Positions 32,180-42,619 of a DNA stretch of 47,572 nt are shown piece after piece. Source of the stretch: Hahella sp. HN01 (GTDB lineage Bacteria > Pseudomonadota > Gammaproteobacteria > Pseudomonadales > Oleiphilaceae); assembly GCF_018986435.1 (NCBI RefSeq), contig NZ_JAHMIN010000004.1, forward strand, positions 1-47,572. The letters are read 5' to 3'. The translations under genes and the position numbers were made by a program. Below the pieces are notes generated by a model. It was not told the origin of the DNA. It ran no database searches and saw nothing but the letters and a program-made list of their open reading frames with translations. Numbering within the stretch: the stretch's first letter is position 1; every line of letters starts with the position of its first letter.

Positions 32180-34381
32180 ATGCGAACGATTTCTGGGTTC
32201 CTCAAGCATCTTCCCGCGCTGCTGATTGCTGTCGTCATGATCGGCTGGCAGCTGATCACGCAGTCAGGCGACCGTTCTTTATTGAACCGTCTCGACTATG
32301 TGTTTTATGACTGGCGGGCGCAGACCGGGGCGTTTTTCACCAGGGCGGAGCTGTATGCGGACGTGGTGATTGTGGACATCGATGAGGAGTCCATTCAGCG
32401 TGAAGGACGCTGGCCCTGGAGTCGCGCCCGGGTGGCGGCTCTGGTGGAGTCGCTGCAGGAGTCCGGTGCGGCGGTGGTAGCGTTTGATGTGGTGTTCTCC
32501 GAGTCCGAAAGCAATAACTTCATTGAATCCGTAGCGGCGTCCGCTGGTCCGGATCTGAGTGATGAAGAGCGCGCGGTGCTTAATCGCATCGCTATGTCCT
32601 GGCGGCCGGATGAACAGCTGGCGGAACGTCTGTCGGAGATTGATACGGTGTTGGGGTTCTTCATGCATCTGGATACGTCGATGCAGATCGGCAGGTTGCC
32701 GGACCCACTCGCCTCAGCGCCGGCAGGCAATGTGCTGATCAATGCTTCTGGCTACGCCGCGCCGCTATTGGAATTGCAGGATGTGGCGGCGGGAAGCGGG
32801 TTTGTCACCACCTTTCCGGACGCGGACGGGGTGATTCGACGCACCCCGTTGTTCATGTCCCATGATGGCTCTGTCTATCCTTCCTTGGCGCTGGCGTCGG
32901 CGATGACCTATTTGCTGGCGGATGAGGTGGAATTGGAGTTCGCGCCGTTGGGCGCGGTGCAAGCTGCGAGCGGCATTCGTTTGACTGATGCGCTGGTGCA
33001 GACTGACGCCGTTGGACGGGTATTGGCGCCATATCGGCAGGGGCGCGGACAGTTTCGCTATATTCCCGCCTGGATTGCGCTGGCTGGCGGTTTGGCGCCG
33101 CAGGAACTGGAAGGCAAGCTCGTGTTTGTGGGGACCTCCGCCATTGGTCTCGCGGATCTGGTCAGTACGCCGTTCGCCACGGTTTTCCCTGGTGTAGAGG
33201 TGCAGGCGCTTGTGGCGCAAGGGCTTTTGCGGGGAGGGTTTCCATATCGGCCGGTGTGGGAGCCGGGCGCGGTGCTGGTGTTTCAGCTGGCTTTGCTGCT
33301 GTTGCTGGTTTGGGTGTTGCCGGGGCGTCGTCCCCTGACGATGGTGCTGGCGGCGATCATGATCAGCCTGTTATTGGTCGCATTGAACACACTGATATGG
33401 ACGCGCTGGCGCATGGACTTTCCCATGATCAGTACGCTGTTGCTGGCGCAGGGCGTTTTTGGCTGGTATCTGGTGACAGAATTCATTCACGAATATGCTG
33501 TTGAACGGCGTGTTCGCGGTATGTTTGCGCAATATGTGCCGCCCGCGCATATCGATCGCATGCTGGATAACCCAGAGCAATACTCCATGGCGGGGGAAAG
33601 CAAGGAGCTGACTGTGTTGTTCTCCGATATCCGCAGCTTCACTACTATCTCCGAGCAGCTATCCGCCGCGCAACTGAAAGAGCTTCTGAATCTTTACTTT
33701 ACGCCTATCACCGAGTCCATTTTTCGTAATGACGGCACCATCGATAAGTATGTCGGCGATATGGTGATGGCGTTCTGGGGCGCGCCGGTAGACGACCCGG
33801 AGCATGCGGAAAAAGCGGTCAAAACCGCCATGGAGATGCAGGCGATCACTCGGCGCTTGTCCGCCGAGCTTACCGCCAAAGGCTTTCCCCCTATTCAAAT
33901 CGGTGTTGGCGTTAATACCGGCCTGATGAATGTCGGCGACATGGGGTCGCAATATCGCAAGGCGTACACGGTGTTGGGGGATGCGGTGAATCTGGGCTCC
34001 CGGCTGGAGGGGCTGACCAAGTTTTATGGCGTCGATGTACTGGTGGGAGAGACGACGGTCAAGGAGGCTGATGGCTACGCCTTTCGTTTCTGTGATCGCA
34101 TTCAGGTGAAGGGCAAGGACATTCCGGTGGACGCCTACGAACCTTTGGGAGAAAAGGGGCGACTGGATGCGGTGACTTTGAATCGTCTGACGCGCTACCA
34201 AAGGGCGATCGAGTGTTATCGAGCGCGGCAATGGGAGCAGGCGGACGCCATATTCCAGCAGCTGCAGCTCGAAGAGCCAGGCTGTCGTTTGTACGGTCTC
34301 TACAGGGAGCGGATCAGCGGGCTCAGACAGCAAACGCTGCCGGAGGATTGGGATGGCGTCTATCGCCACACCTCCAAATAG
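32180..34381 (+). CDS. CHASE2-domain membrane adenylate cyclase (class III)
   Basis: This 733-aa inner-membrane protein has TM1 near the N-terminus, then a periplasmic CHASE2 sensor (about 30-345: YDWRAQTG, DEESIQREGRWPWSR, GLADLVSTPFATVFPGVEVQA). A membrane block of two to three helices (about 360-435) and a cytosolic class III cyclase (about 450-640) follow. Catalytic features are FSDIRSFT and YVGDMVMAFWG (both metal Asp), DKYVGD (Lys that selects adenine), YTVLGDAVNLGSRLEG (Thr at the second base position, as in class IIIb adenylate cyclases, plus Asn/Arg). It is thus an adenylate rather than guanylate cyclase by these residues. The start is uncertain: ATG 32180 or TTG 32165, no clear Shine-Dalgarno. 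Confidence 0.92.
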   Translation: MRTISGFLKHLPALLIAVVMIGWQLITQSGDRSLLNRLDYVFYDWRAQTGAFFTRAELYADVVIVDIDEESIQREGRWPWSRARVAALVESLQESGAAVVAFDVVFSESESNNFIESVAASAGPDLSDEERAVLNRIAMSWRPDEQLAERLSEIDTVLGFFMHLDTSMQIGRLPDPLASAPAGNVLINASGYAAPLLELQDVAAGSGFVTTFPDADGVIRRTPLFMSHDGSVYPSLALASAMTYLLADEVELEFAPLGAVQAASGIRLTDALVQTDAVGRVLAPYRQGRGQFRYIPAWIALAGGLAPQELEGKLVFVGTSAIGLADLVSTPFATVFPGVEVQALVAQGLLRGGFPYRPVWEPGAVLVFQLALLLLLVWVLPGRRPLTMVLAAIMISLLLVALNTLIWTRWRMDFPMISTLLLAQGVFGWYLVTEFIHEYAVERRVRGMFAQYVPPAHIDRMLDNPEQYSMAGESKELTVLFSDIRSFTTISEQLSAAQLKELLNLYFTPITESIFRNDGTIDKYVGDMVMAFWGAPVDDPEHAEKAVKTAMEMQAITRRLSAELTAKGFPPIQIGVGVNTGLMNVGDMGSQYRKAYTVLGDAVNLGSRLEGLTKFYGVDVLVGETTVKEADGYAFRFCDRIQVKGKDIPVDAYEPLGEKGRLDAVTLNRLTRYQRAIECYRARQWEQADAIFQQLQLEEPGCRLYGLYRERISGLRQQTLPEDWDGVYRHTSK

Positions 34382-34427
34382 CGGTGAGCTGTGCGTAGAA
34401 AACTCAGTTAGGGAGCTGAACGCCGAT

Positions 34428-35384
34428 CTACAGGGAAAATTGACGCAATTCCTGCGAAACCTGACTGTGCTGCAGTAAGCGCATGAACTCATCTTTCAGG
34501 CGCTTCACCGTGCCGGGGTCCTGATAGCAGCAAAAGCCCTCCCATTTTTCGTAATGATGGCGCAGCAAGACGCCGTCATCGTCAATCAGCACATAAACCT
34601 GCTCGGGAAAACTCAGCTCAGGGTTGAGCATCTTGATTTCAATATTGGAGGTGAGCCGACGGGCGAGGGCGAGCAGTTGGTTGCTCTGCGCCACTGGCGT
34701 TTTCGGCGCGCCCAACAGGATTTTAATCTGTGTGGCGCGACCGCCCCGGGCGAGACGACTCAGTGCATCCAGCACATCGGGGTCGTCCAAAACATTTTTT
34801 TCCAGATCCCAGGTCAGGATTAAGGCGCTTTGTTTCGCCTGGGAGGTAAGCGACTTCAGGTGCTCCAGATAATCGGTTTCGGAGTGAGTGCGGTAAACCC
34901 GCTCGTCTTGCCCCAATGCGTTGGCGGCTTCGACTTTGGCGGTTCCTAACGTCAGCTCCATGCGCTGATGTAGCGAACCGGCTTCTTCATGAGGCGAACC
35001 TAAAGCCTGGAAACCTTCGTTCGCGTAGAGGGAGGTAGCGTCGATGTTGGCGCTGAGCGTCAGAAGGTTGAATCCTTCTGAACGGGCGTAACCGATAACG
35101 AATTTAAGCAAACTTTTGGCGATGCCCTGGCGGCGAAACTCCGGCAGCACCGCCAGACGACCGACCTTCGCTTTTTCCGGCGACAGACGCACCAGACGGG
35201 CGACCGCCAGATTGCGGTCCTCCACGTCTTTTACCAGGAAATGTACGGCGTTCTCGTCCTTGTCGTCCCACTCCAGTTCCGGGGGAACGCCTTGCTCCTC
35301 CACAAACACTTGTTGGCGGATTGCGCGTAGTTCGCTCTCATTTTCCAACCAAGTCGTAATGCGGGTGTACTTAAGCGTCGTCAT
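34428..35384 (-). CDS. GNAT acetyltransferase with extra C-terminal domain
   Basis: This is a two-domain protein of 318 aa. Residues about 1-145 are a GNAT N-acetyltransferase: VFVEEQGVPPELEWDD (the start typical of the ElaA-like subgroup), KVGRLAVLPEFRRQGIAKSLL (acetyl-CoA pyrophosphate loop with R-x-x-G-I-A), and ATSLYANEGFQALG. Residues about 170-318 form a separate domain containing SALILTWDLEKN, QIKILLGAP, and VYVLIDDDGVLLRHH with a WEGFCCYQDP motif, reminiscent of PLD-superfamily half-domains without a clear HKD. The ATG at 35384 overlaps the roxA end by 14 bp and has AGGAAG upstream, so translation is coupled to roxA. The substrate is unknown. Confidence 0.85.
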   Translation of the reverse strand: MTTLKYTRITTWLENESELRAIRQQVFVEEQGVPPELEWDDKDENAVHFLVKDVEDRNLAVARLVRLSPEKAKVGRLAVLPEFRRQGIAKSLLKFVIGYARSEGFNLLTLSANIDATSLYANEGFQALGSPHEEAGSLHQRMELTLGTAKVEAANALGQDERVYRTHSETDYLEHLKSLTSQAKQSALILTWDLEKNVLDDPDVLDALSRLARGGRATQIKILLGAPKTPVAQSNQLLALARRLTSNIEIKMLNPELSFPEQVYVLIDDDGVLLRHHYEKWEGFCCYQDPGTVKRLKDEFMRLLQHSQVSQELRQFSL

Positions 35385-36588
35385 CGTCCCAGTCTTCCTC
35401 GTCATCATCGAAGCCTTCTAGCACCAGACTGCCTCTATTTAACAAGGAACTCAACAACTTCAATGCGTCCTTATCGGCGCCCCACGGCAGCAGCCGTTCA
35501 CGGTCTATGTTGTTGCTGCGGCACAATATTTCCACCAGCGGCGCAAAGCGCTCATCGGCGTCGTATGCCTCGCCGTCGACGGCGAACATGACACGGCGCA
35601 CGCCAGCTTCTTCATACAGACTGTAGGTGTAGCGGGAACCTTCATTCCAGCGCCACTGGATTTCCGAGTCCTGCAACGATTCGCCTGCGTCTTCCGGCGA
35701 AAGGCGCATATCCGCCTCCAGGGGCGGGACGGCGGCGTCAAACTTGGGTGCGCTGATAAAGCGACCGAAGCTGCGACGCAGACCTGCTTCGTCATCCAGC
35801 AGAGCTTGTAAACGGGATTTGATGTCTGCAAAAACGTCGTCGCTTATCAGGCCTGGATTATTTAATGGCGCTTCGGTGGCGTCATGCAGATGAGTGGATA
35901 ACGCGGGATTCTCAAACCAATCGTCCGCCAGCGCGGACATCAGTTCCGCATAAGTAGGGGAGCGAAAGCCCACAGAAAGAGTGATGCAAGACGTTTCCGC
36001 GATGCCGTAGTGGGCGTACCGTGGCGGCAAATACAGCGCATCGCCTGGCTCCAGCAACCATTCTTCCGTCTGCTCGAAATTCTGTAGAATGCGTAATGGC
36101 GTGCCGTCCACCCTTGGCGACTGGTGATCGCAGGGCGGGCCGATGCGCCAGCGGCGAGCGCCCGTCGCCTGGATCAGGAACACATCGTAATGGTCAAAGT
36201 GCGGTCCCACACTGCCGCCGGGGGGAGCGAAGCTGGCCATGATGTCGTCCACGCGCCAGTTGGGTAGGAAACGGAAGCGGTCGAGCAAGTCGGCGACTTC
36301 TGGAACCCAGGTGTCCAATCCTTGCACCAAAAGGGTCCAACCCTGAAGAGGCATGTTCTCCAGCTTTTCAATGGAAAACGGGCCATGCTCAAGTTGCCAG
36401 GGCTGACCGTTCAGTTCTTCATAGACCAAACGGGATTCCACTTCTTCTTCCGTGGCGAGCCCCGCTAGATCATTCTCGTCCAGCGGGCATTCGTAACCGG
36501 GAAGTAAACCGCGAATAATCAGCGGTTTTTTTTGCCAGTAATTCGCCAGGAAGTCGGCGACGCTGATGTCGCCCAGGTGAGTCAACAT
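35371..36588 (-). CDS. roxA: Ribosomal oxygenase RoxA (YcfD), JmjC-type cupin
   Basis: This is a 2OG-Fe(II) oxygenase that in E. coli hydroxylates an arginine of ribosomal protein L16. The JmjC-like iron triad is His130-x-Asp132 in GPHFDHYDVF and distal His193 in PPRYAHYG. WQKKPLIIRG opens the protein as in YcfD, and FAPPGGSVGPH and ARRWRIGP follow. At 405 aa it is somewhat longer than YcfD (373), ending in an acidic tail (DDDEEDWDDDDA). The ATG at 36588 lies 7 nt after the purB stop; the longer frame from 36642 overlaps purB and is not needed. Because it is in the purB-mnmA-rluE strand, it fits a translation-machinery modification set. Confidence 0.9.
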   Translation of the reverse strand: MLTHLGDISVADFLANYWQKKPLIIRGLLPGYECPLDENDLAGLATEEEVESRLVYEELNGQPWQLEHGPFSIEKLENMPLQGWTLLVQGLDTWVPEVADLLDRFRFLPNWRVDDIMASFAPPGGSVGPHFDHYDVFLIQATGARRWRIGPPCDHQSPRVDGTPLRILQNFEQTEEWLLEPGDALYLPPRYAHYGIAETSCITLSVGFRSPTYAELMSALADDWFENPALSTHLHDATEAPLNNPGLISDDVFADIKSRLQALLDDEAGLRRSFGRFISAPKFDAAVPPLEADMRLSPEDAGESLQDSEIQWRWNEGSRYTYSLYEEAGVRRVMFAVDGEAYDADERFAPLVEILCRSNNIDRERLLPWGADKDALKLLSSLLNRGSLVLEGFDDDEEDWDDDDA

Positions 36589-36595
36589 ATCGCTG

Positions 36596-38050
<1,455 letters not shown>

Positions 38051-38668
38051 TCAGCGCAACATGCCATTGGCGATCTGCAGAATCTTTTTGCGCATGAAGA
38101 ACAGTTTCCAGCGGCGTCCGCCAACCTGTCTCCATAACACGGCGGCGCGAATGCCAGCCAGCAGCAGGGCGCGAATTTTATCCGCGTTTTCATCCACTCT
38201 CAGGAATCTGGGGTCGCCAGTCACCTGTATACGCTGAGGGAAGGTGCTGATGGTGTCGCTGTATAGCGAGGCGAAAGCGCTGATGATATTGGTATGTGTG
38301 GGGTCGAAGTGCAAAGTCTGGGTCGTTATCTGCGCGATGCGTTGGCTCATTACGTCCAGCATATCGCCGCGCTTGTTGACCTTGCCTTCCAGGTACAGGA
38401 GCGTCAGGGCGTAACGCACGACATCCACTTTTTTGCGGTCCTGCTTTCTCTCCAGTACGGCGATCAACTCTTTTAAGCCCAGTTGCACGCCATAAATATC
38501 GCCATACACATCCAGGGTTGAGGTCGCATCGACCTTGAGCAGGCTTTTCAGACTGCATTCATAGCTGGTTGGAGCGACAGTACCTTGCTTGGCCAACTGA
38601 TCCACCAACGCGGCGGACTGAAAGACGCCCGCCAGCGCTATCACTTGATTCTCAAGGTTATAGGACAA
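38051..38668 (-). CDS. hflD: HflD homologue (high frequency lysogenization protein)
   Basis: This peripheral inner-membrane protein is known from E. coli to affect phage lambda CII stability; the physiological role is uncertain. It is recognised by IALAGVFQSAALVDQLA, STLDVYGD, the NKRGDMLDVMSQRI coil, RIQVTGDPRFL, and the C-terminal LLAGIRAAVLWRQVGG. The likely start is TTG at 38668, with AGGAGT 9 nt upstream, giving 205 aa that line up with E. coli HflD. It lies 13 nt after mnmA, in the conserved mnmA-hflD-purB order. No phage genes are near. Confidence 0.92.
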   Translation of the reverse strand: MSYNLENQVIALAGVFQSAALVDQLAKQGTVAPTSYECSLKSLLKVDATSTLDVYGDIYGVQLGLKELIAVLERKQDRKKVDVVRYALTLLYLEGKVNKRGDMLDVMSQRIAQITTQTLHFDPTHTNIISAFASLYSDTISTFPQRIQVTGDPRFLRVDENADKIRALLLAGIRAAVLWRQVGGRRWKLFFMRKKILQIANGMLR

Positions 38669-38681
38669 TGTCGACAGACTC

Positions 38682-39776
38682 CTATTTGAATACGGATTCG
38701 ATAACGCCGCCGCCCAGGCAGCGCGCGCCATCATAAAATACAACTGACTGGCCGGGGGTGACCGCCCGCTGGGGCTTATCAAATGTCACCTTTACGCCGC
38801 CATCCCGCACATCCACCCGACACAACTGATCAGGTTGACGATAACGGGTTTTGGCGTAGCAGGAGAAGGAGGACTTGGCGGGAAGGCCGTTAATCCAATC
38901 CAGCTTGCTGGCGGTAAGACCGGCGCTGAACAGTCGAGGATGATCGCCTCCTTGGGCGACGACCAGTTCATTGTTATCGAGATCTTTCTCCACCACATAC
39001 CAGGGCGCGTCGTCATAGCCTTTCAAGCCGCCAATGCCGAGACCCTGGCGCTGACCGATAGTGTGGTACATCAAGCCTTGGTGACGGCCAATTTCTTCGC
39101 CTTTATCCGTCACGATTTTCCCGGGCTGGGCAGGCAGGTAGGTTTTCAGAAAGTCGGAAAACTTACGCTCGCCGATGAAGCAGATGCCGGTGCTGTCCTT
39201 TTTGTCGTGAGTGACCAAATCCTGCTCCCGGGCAATGCGGCGGACTTCTTTCTTTAATAGACCGCCGACCGGGAATAAGGTTCGCGCGAGCGCCTGTCCG
39301 GGGACGGCGTGTAGAAAGTAGCTCTGTTCTTTGCTGGGATCTGCGCCTTTCATCAGATAAGTGTGCTCGCCAAAACGGGAGAACTGGGCGTAATGGCCGG
39401 TGGCGATCAGATTGCCGCCAAGAGCCTGGGCGTAGTCCAGGAAAGCTTTGAATTTGATTTCTTTGTTGCACAGGATATCCGGGTTGGGCGTGCGTCCTGC
39501 GCGATATTCATCCAGAAAATGTTCGAAAACGCGGTCCCAGTACTCAGCAGAAAAGCTTGCTGTGTGCAATTTGATGCCCAGCTTATCGCAGACTTTTTGC
39601 GCATCCTCCAGATCGGAAAGCGCGGTGCAGTATTCGGTGCCGTCATCCTCATCCCAGTTTTTCATGAACAAGCCTTCGACTTCATAGCCGAGTGCTTTCA
39701 GGAGGTAGGCGGATACAGAGGAGTCGACTCCTCCGGAAATGCCAACGATGACGCGTTGATTACGATGTGTGGACAT
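38682..39776 (-). CDS. mnmA: tRNA-specific 2-thiouridylase
   Basis: This enzyme thiolates the wobble uridine of Lys, Glu and Gln tRNAs using ATP and a sulfur relay. The PP-loop [15 protein letters not shown] is at about 10-24. The catalytic cysteine pair is in [14 protein letters not shown] and [13 protein letters not shown]. Also clear are [17 protein letters not shown], and [13 protein letters not shown]. At 364 aa it is full length. The ATG at 39776 is preceded by a 132-bp gap from nudJ, so it may have its own promoter in addition to read-through. Confidence 0.97.
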   Translation of the reverse strand: MSTHRNQRVIVGISGGVDSSVSAYLLKALGYEVEGLFMKNWDEDDGTEYCTALSDLEDAQKVCDKLGIKLHTASFSAEYWDRVFEHFLDEYRAGRTPNPDILCNKEIKFKAFLDYAQALGGNLIATGHYAQFSRFGEHTYLMKGADPSKEQSYFLHAVPGQALARTLFPVGGLLKKEVRRIAREQDLVTHDKKDSTGICFIGERKFSDFLKTYLPAQPGKIVTDKGEEIGRHQGLMYHTIGQRQGLGIGGLKGYDDAPWYVVEKDLDNNELVVAQGGDHPRLFSAGLTASKLDWINGLPAKSSFSCYAKTRYRQPDQLCRVDVRDGGVKVTFDKPQRAVTPGQSVVFYDGARCLGGGVIESVFK

Positions 39777-39908
39777 GGCTTAAACTTTCAGGGCTTGGAT
39801 TGGCTAAGGGACGCCAAGGCTTCAGTGTGAAAAAACGCCCTATTATAGGCGTCCGCCGGCAAGATTTCTAAAGTTTCATTAACTGGCGCCTGATTTTTGG
39901 CGCAAGCT

Positions 39909-40355
39909 TTAGATTCTGTGGTGGCGAATCGTATCCAGAGGAAGGCGGCGACCTGCAAGATAATCTTCCAGACACAGCCTGACCAGATCGCTGCGCAGAG
40001 GGATATCGCCATTGATCAGTTGCGCAGGCGACAGCCAGAGGGTGGCGGTGATGTCCGGGTCCAGCGTGCGTCCGGTTTGTCTTAAGGGGCGAGCGCTGAA
40101 GCAGTAGCGATGGTAAACCGTCTCCGGATCGGGTGTATTCAGGACATATATGCCGACAAAATTTTCCAGTTCCACTTCCCAGCCGGTTTCTTCCAGCGTC
40201 TCACGTAGAACTGCGTCAAATATGCTTTCGCCTTTTTCGATATGGCCGGCGGGCTGATTCAGAACGGCGCGCCCATTAATCTCTTCCTCTACGAACAGGA
40301 ATTTATCGTCTTGGGGAATGATCGCGGCCACGACGGCTCTGGGGCGCCACACCAT
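39909..40355 (-). CDS. nudJ: Nudix hydrolase NudJ
   Basis: This is a small Nudix pyrophosphatase/phosphatase (in E. coli NudJ acts on thiamin pyrophosphate precursors and nucleoside di- and triphosphates). The Nudix box is complete: GHIEKGESIFDAVLRETLEE followed by TGW, matching G-x5-E-x7-R-E-U-x-E-E-x-G-U. The N-terminal VVAAIIPQDDKFLFVEE strand pair and the late WLSPAQL are typical. At 148 aa it matches NudJ. It lies 21 nt after rluE and upstream of mnmA, the order known near E. coli mnmA as well. Confidence 0.93.
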   Translation of the reverse strand: MVWRPRAVVAAIIPQDDKFLFVEEEINGRAVLNQPAGHIEKGESIFDAVLRETLEETGWEVELENFVGIYVLNTPDPETVYHRYCFSARPLRQTGRTLDPDITATLWLSPAQLINGDIPLRSDLVRLCLEDYLAGRRLPLDTIRHHRI

Positions 40356-40376
40356 AAAAATGCTCCGAATATTTGA

Positions 40377-40985
40377 TTAGCGTTTTTTGAAACGAACAAC
40401 TTTCTGAGGGTTTCTGCGACTGGAGGTTTGCGCTTTCTGCGGCGCGTGAACGTGTTCTTCCCGCCACTCTCCAGGCTCTAAGCCATTAATGCTCCAGGGG
40501 CCAATACTGTATCGGATCAGACGCAGGGTTGGAAACCCTACCGCGGCGGTCATACGACGCACCTGTCTGTTTCTGCCTTCAAAGAGGGTCAGGGCGATCC
40601 AACTGGTGGGGATGTTTTTACGTTGTCGGATGGGAGGGGCACGCTCCCAGACCTCGGGTGGGCTGATGAGGCTGGCGTGAGCAGGGCGGGTGGGGCCGTC
40701 ATTGAGCATTACCCCTTTCTCCAGTCTACGCAATGCGGCTTCGCCAATGACGCCCTCGACTTGCACCCAGTAAGTTTTCGGGAGTTTAAATTTCGGTTGA
40801 CTGATGCGCGCTTGAATCGCGCCGTCATCCGTCAGCAGCAGTAATCCCTCAGAGTCGTAATCCAGTCTGCCTGCGGCGTACACGCCGGGTTTGTCGATAT
40901 AGTTGGACAGGGTGTCGCGTCCCTGAGAGTCGTTAAACTGAGTCAGAACGTTCATGGGCTTGTTGAATACGACTAAAGTAGCCAT
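40377..40985 (-). CDS. rluE: 23S rRNA pseudouridine synthase RluE
   Basis: This RsuA/RluE-family enzyme isomerises a 23S rRNA uridine (U2457 in E. coli). It has the catalytic-Asp motif [17 protein letters not shown] (about 37-53), the KTYWVQVEG strand, the [12 protein letters not shown] helix and [14 protein letters not shown]. At 202 aa it lacks the S4 domain, like RluE. The C-terminus is basic (ending VVRFKKR). It is the first gene of the minus-strand RNA-modification run and is divergent from icd, 165 bp apart. Confidence 0.92.
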   Translation of the reverse strand: MATLVVFNKPMNVLTQFNDSQGRDTLSNYIDKPGVYAAGRLDYDSEGLLLLTDDGAIQARISQPKFKLPKTYWVQVEGVIGEAALRRLEKGVMLNDGPTRPAHASLISPPEVWERAPPIRQRKNIPTSWIALTLFEGRNRQVRRMTAAVGFPTLRLIRYSIGPWSINGLEPGEWREEHVHAPQKAQTSSRRNPQKVVRFKKR

Positions 40986-41030
40986 TGCTTGGAGTTACCA
41001 ACTTCTGTAATAAAATTACGGTTTTCGCAG

Positions 41031-41039
41031 TGCTATACT
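41031..41039 (+). promoter_or_regulatory. Extended -10 promoter of icd
   Basis: TGC-TATACT (41031-41039) is an extended -10 element. A recognisable -35 at 17 bp is missing, which extended -10 promoters tolerate. The start site would be near 41046, about 105 nt before the icd ATG. Confidence 0.5.
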
Positions 41040-41150
41040 ATGGGCGCGGTAATAAAACTACAAAGCGCTCCCGCTTCACGCCGTTCGGTGGAAGCTTCTT
41101 TCTGTTCGATATTATGGAATAACACAAACCTTAAACCTACGGAGTAGAGA

Positions 41151-42410
41151 ATGGGATACCAAAAGATCAGAGTTCCTGCCGACGGTGACAAAATCACAGT
41201 AAACGCGGACCTGTCCATGAATGTCCCCAATCATCCAATTATACCTTTCATCGAAGGCGATGGGATTGGCGTCGACATTACCCCTCCAATGATCAAAGTT
41301 GTCAATGCGGCTGTTGAAAAAGCCTATGGCTCCAAACGCGCCATCGCCTGGATGGAAATCTATACCGGCGAGAAGGCGACCAAGGTGTATGGGCCCAATG
41401 ACTGGCTGCCTGAGGAAACCTTGGAGGTGTTGCGGGAGTTCTCTATTGGTATCAAAGGACCGCTGACCACGCCTGTTGGCGGAGGCATTCGCTCCCTGAA
41501 CGTTGCGCTGCGACAGGAACTTGATCTCTATGTCTGTATGCGCCCGGTGCGCTGGTTCAAGGGTGTGCCCAGTCCTGTCGTGGCGCCTCAGAAGACCGAC
41601 ATGGTGATTTTTCGTGAGAACTCCGAAGATATCTACGCTGGCATTGAGTGGAAGGCGAATAGTCCGGAAGCGCAAAAAATCATCCGTTTTCTGCGTGAAG
41701 AAATGGGCGTCACCAAAATCCGTTTTCCCGACAATTGCGGTATCGGCATCAAGCCTGTGTCGGAAGAGGGCACCAAGCGTCTGGTGAGAAAAGCGATTCA
41801 ATATGCGATTGATAATGACAAGCCGTCAGTGACTCTGGTTCACAAAGGCAACATTATGAAGTTCACCGAAGGGGCGTTTAAGGACTGGGGATATGAATTG
41901 GCGGTGGAGCGCTTCGGGGCGGAACCCCTGGATGGCGGGCCATGGCATGCGTTCAAGAATCCAAAAACCGGCCGTCAGATTGTTATTAAAGACGTTATCG
42001 CCGACGCATTCCTGCAGCAAATCTTGATGCGCCCGGAAGATTACAGCGTCATTGCGACACTGAACCTGAACGGCGACTACATTTCCGACGCTTTGGCGGC
42101 GGAAGTGGGGGGAATTGGCATTGCGCCAGGCGCGAATATTGGCGGCAGTGTGGCGTTGTTTGAAGCGACGCATGGCACGGCTCCCAAGTACGCTGGCCAG
42201 GACAAGGTGAATCCTGGGTCGTTAATTCTTTCCGCTGAGATGATGTTGCGTCATATGGGATGGGAAGAAGCGGCTGATCTGATTTTGAATGGCATGGCCG
42301 GCGCTATCGAGGCGAAAACGGTAACTTACGACTTCGAGCGTTTGATGCCGGACGCGACATTGCTGAAAACTTCTGAGTTTGGCGATGCGGTAATCAGGCA
42401 CATGAAGTAG
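41151..42410 (+). CDS. icd: NADP-dependent isocitrate dehydrogenase
   Basis: This TCA-cycle enzyme oxidises isocitrate to 2-oxoglutarate. It is the dimeric E. coli-type enzyme of 419 aa: [15 protein letters not shown] at the start, [20 protein letters not shown] with the regulatory/substrate serine (RSLN) that AceK phosphorylates in E. coli, [34 protein letters not shown], and [10 protein letters not shown] with NIG nearby. The start has CGGAG about 7 nt upstream. It competes with aceA (in this window) for isocitrate. The kinase/phosphatase gene aceK is not in the window. Confidence 0.97.
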   Translation: MGYQKIRVPADGDKITVNADLSMNVPNHPIIPFIEGDGIGVDITPPMIKVVNAAVEKAYGSKRAIAWMEIYTGEKATKVYGPNDWLPEETLEVLREFSIGIKGPLTTPVGGGIRSLNVALRQELDLYVCMRPVRWFKGVPSPVVAPQKTDMVIFRENSEDIYAGIEWKANSPEAQKIIRFLREEMGVTKIRFPDNCGIGIKPVSEEGTKRLVRKAIQYAIDNDKPSVTLVHKGNIMKFTEGAFKDWGYELAVERFGAEPLDGGPWHAFKNPKTGRQIVIKDVIADAFLQQILMRPEDYSVIATLNLNGDYISDALAAEVGGIGIAPGANIGGSVALFEATHGTAPKYAGQDKVNPGSLILSAEMMLRHMGWEEAADLILNGMAGAIEAKTVTYDFERLMPDATLLKTSEFGDAVIRHMK

Positions 42411-42432
42411 GATTTTCCGTGCAGCGGAAACT

Positions 42433-42462
42433 AAAAGCCCCGCATGCAGCGGGGCTTTTTTT
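42433..42462 (+). terminator. Intrinsic terminator after icd
   Basis: AAAAGCCCCGC (42433-42443) and GCGGGGCTTTT (42449-42459) form a perfect 11-bp stem with a 5-nt loop (ATGCA). The 3' arm runs into T7. It starts 23 nt after the icd stop. Confidence 0.93.
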
Positions 42463-42619
42463 CGCCATCTCGTTTATGTCTATCGCCATGATCTGACGTA
42501 CATAATAGTTGATGGCGCAAAGGCGGTGATTTGGCCGATTGATGTCACAAGCAGGGCAAAACACGCCCCGTACAAGCCGGAGCATGTTTGGAATTTCAAG
42601 TATCCGGATGGTTGCTAAG

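Noticed and set aside
38051-38668. Prophage signal from the HflD name
   Set aside because: HflD is a housekeeping gene linked to mnmA and purB; no integrase, capsid or other phage gene is present.
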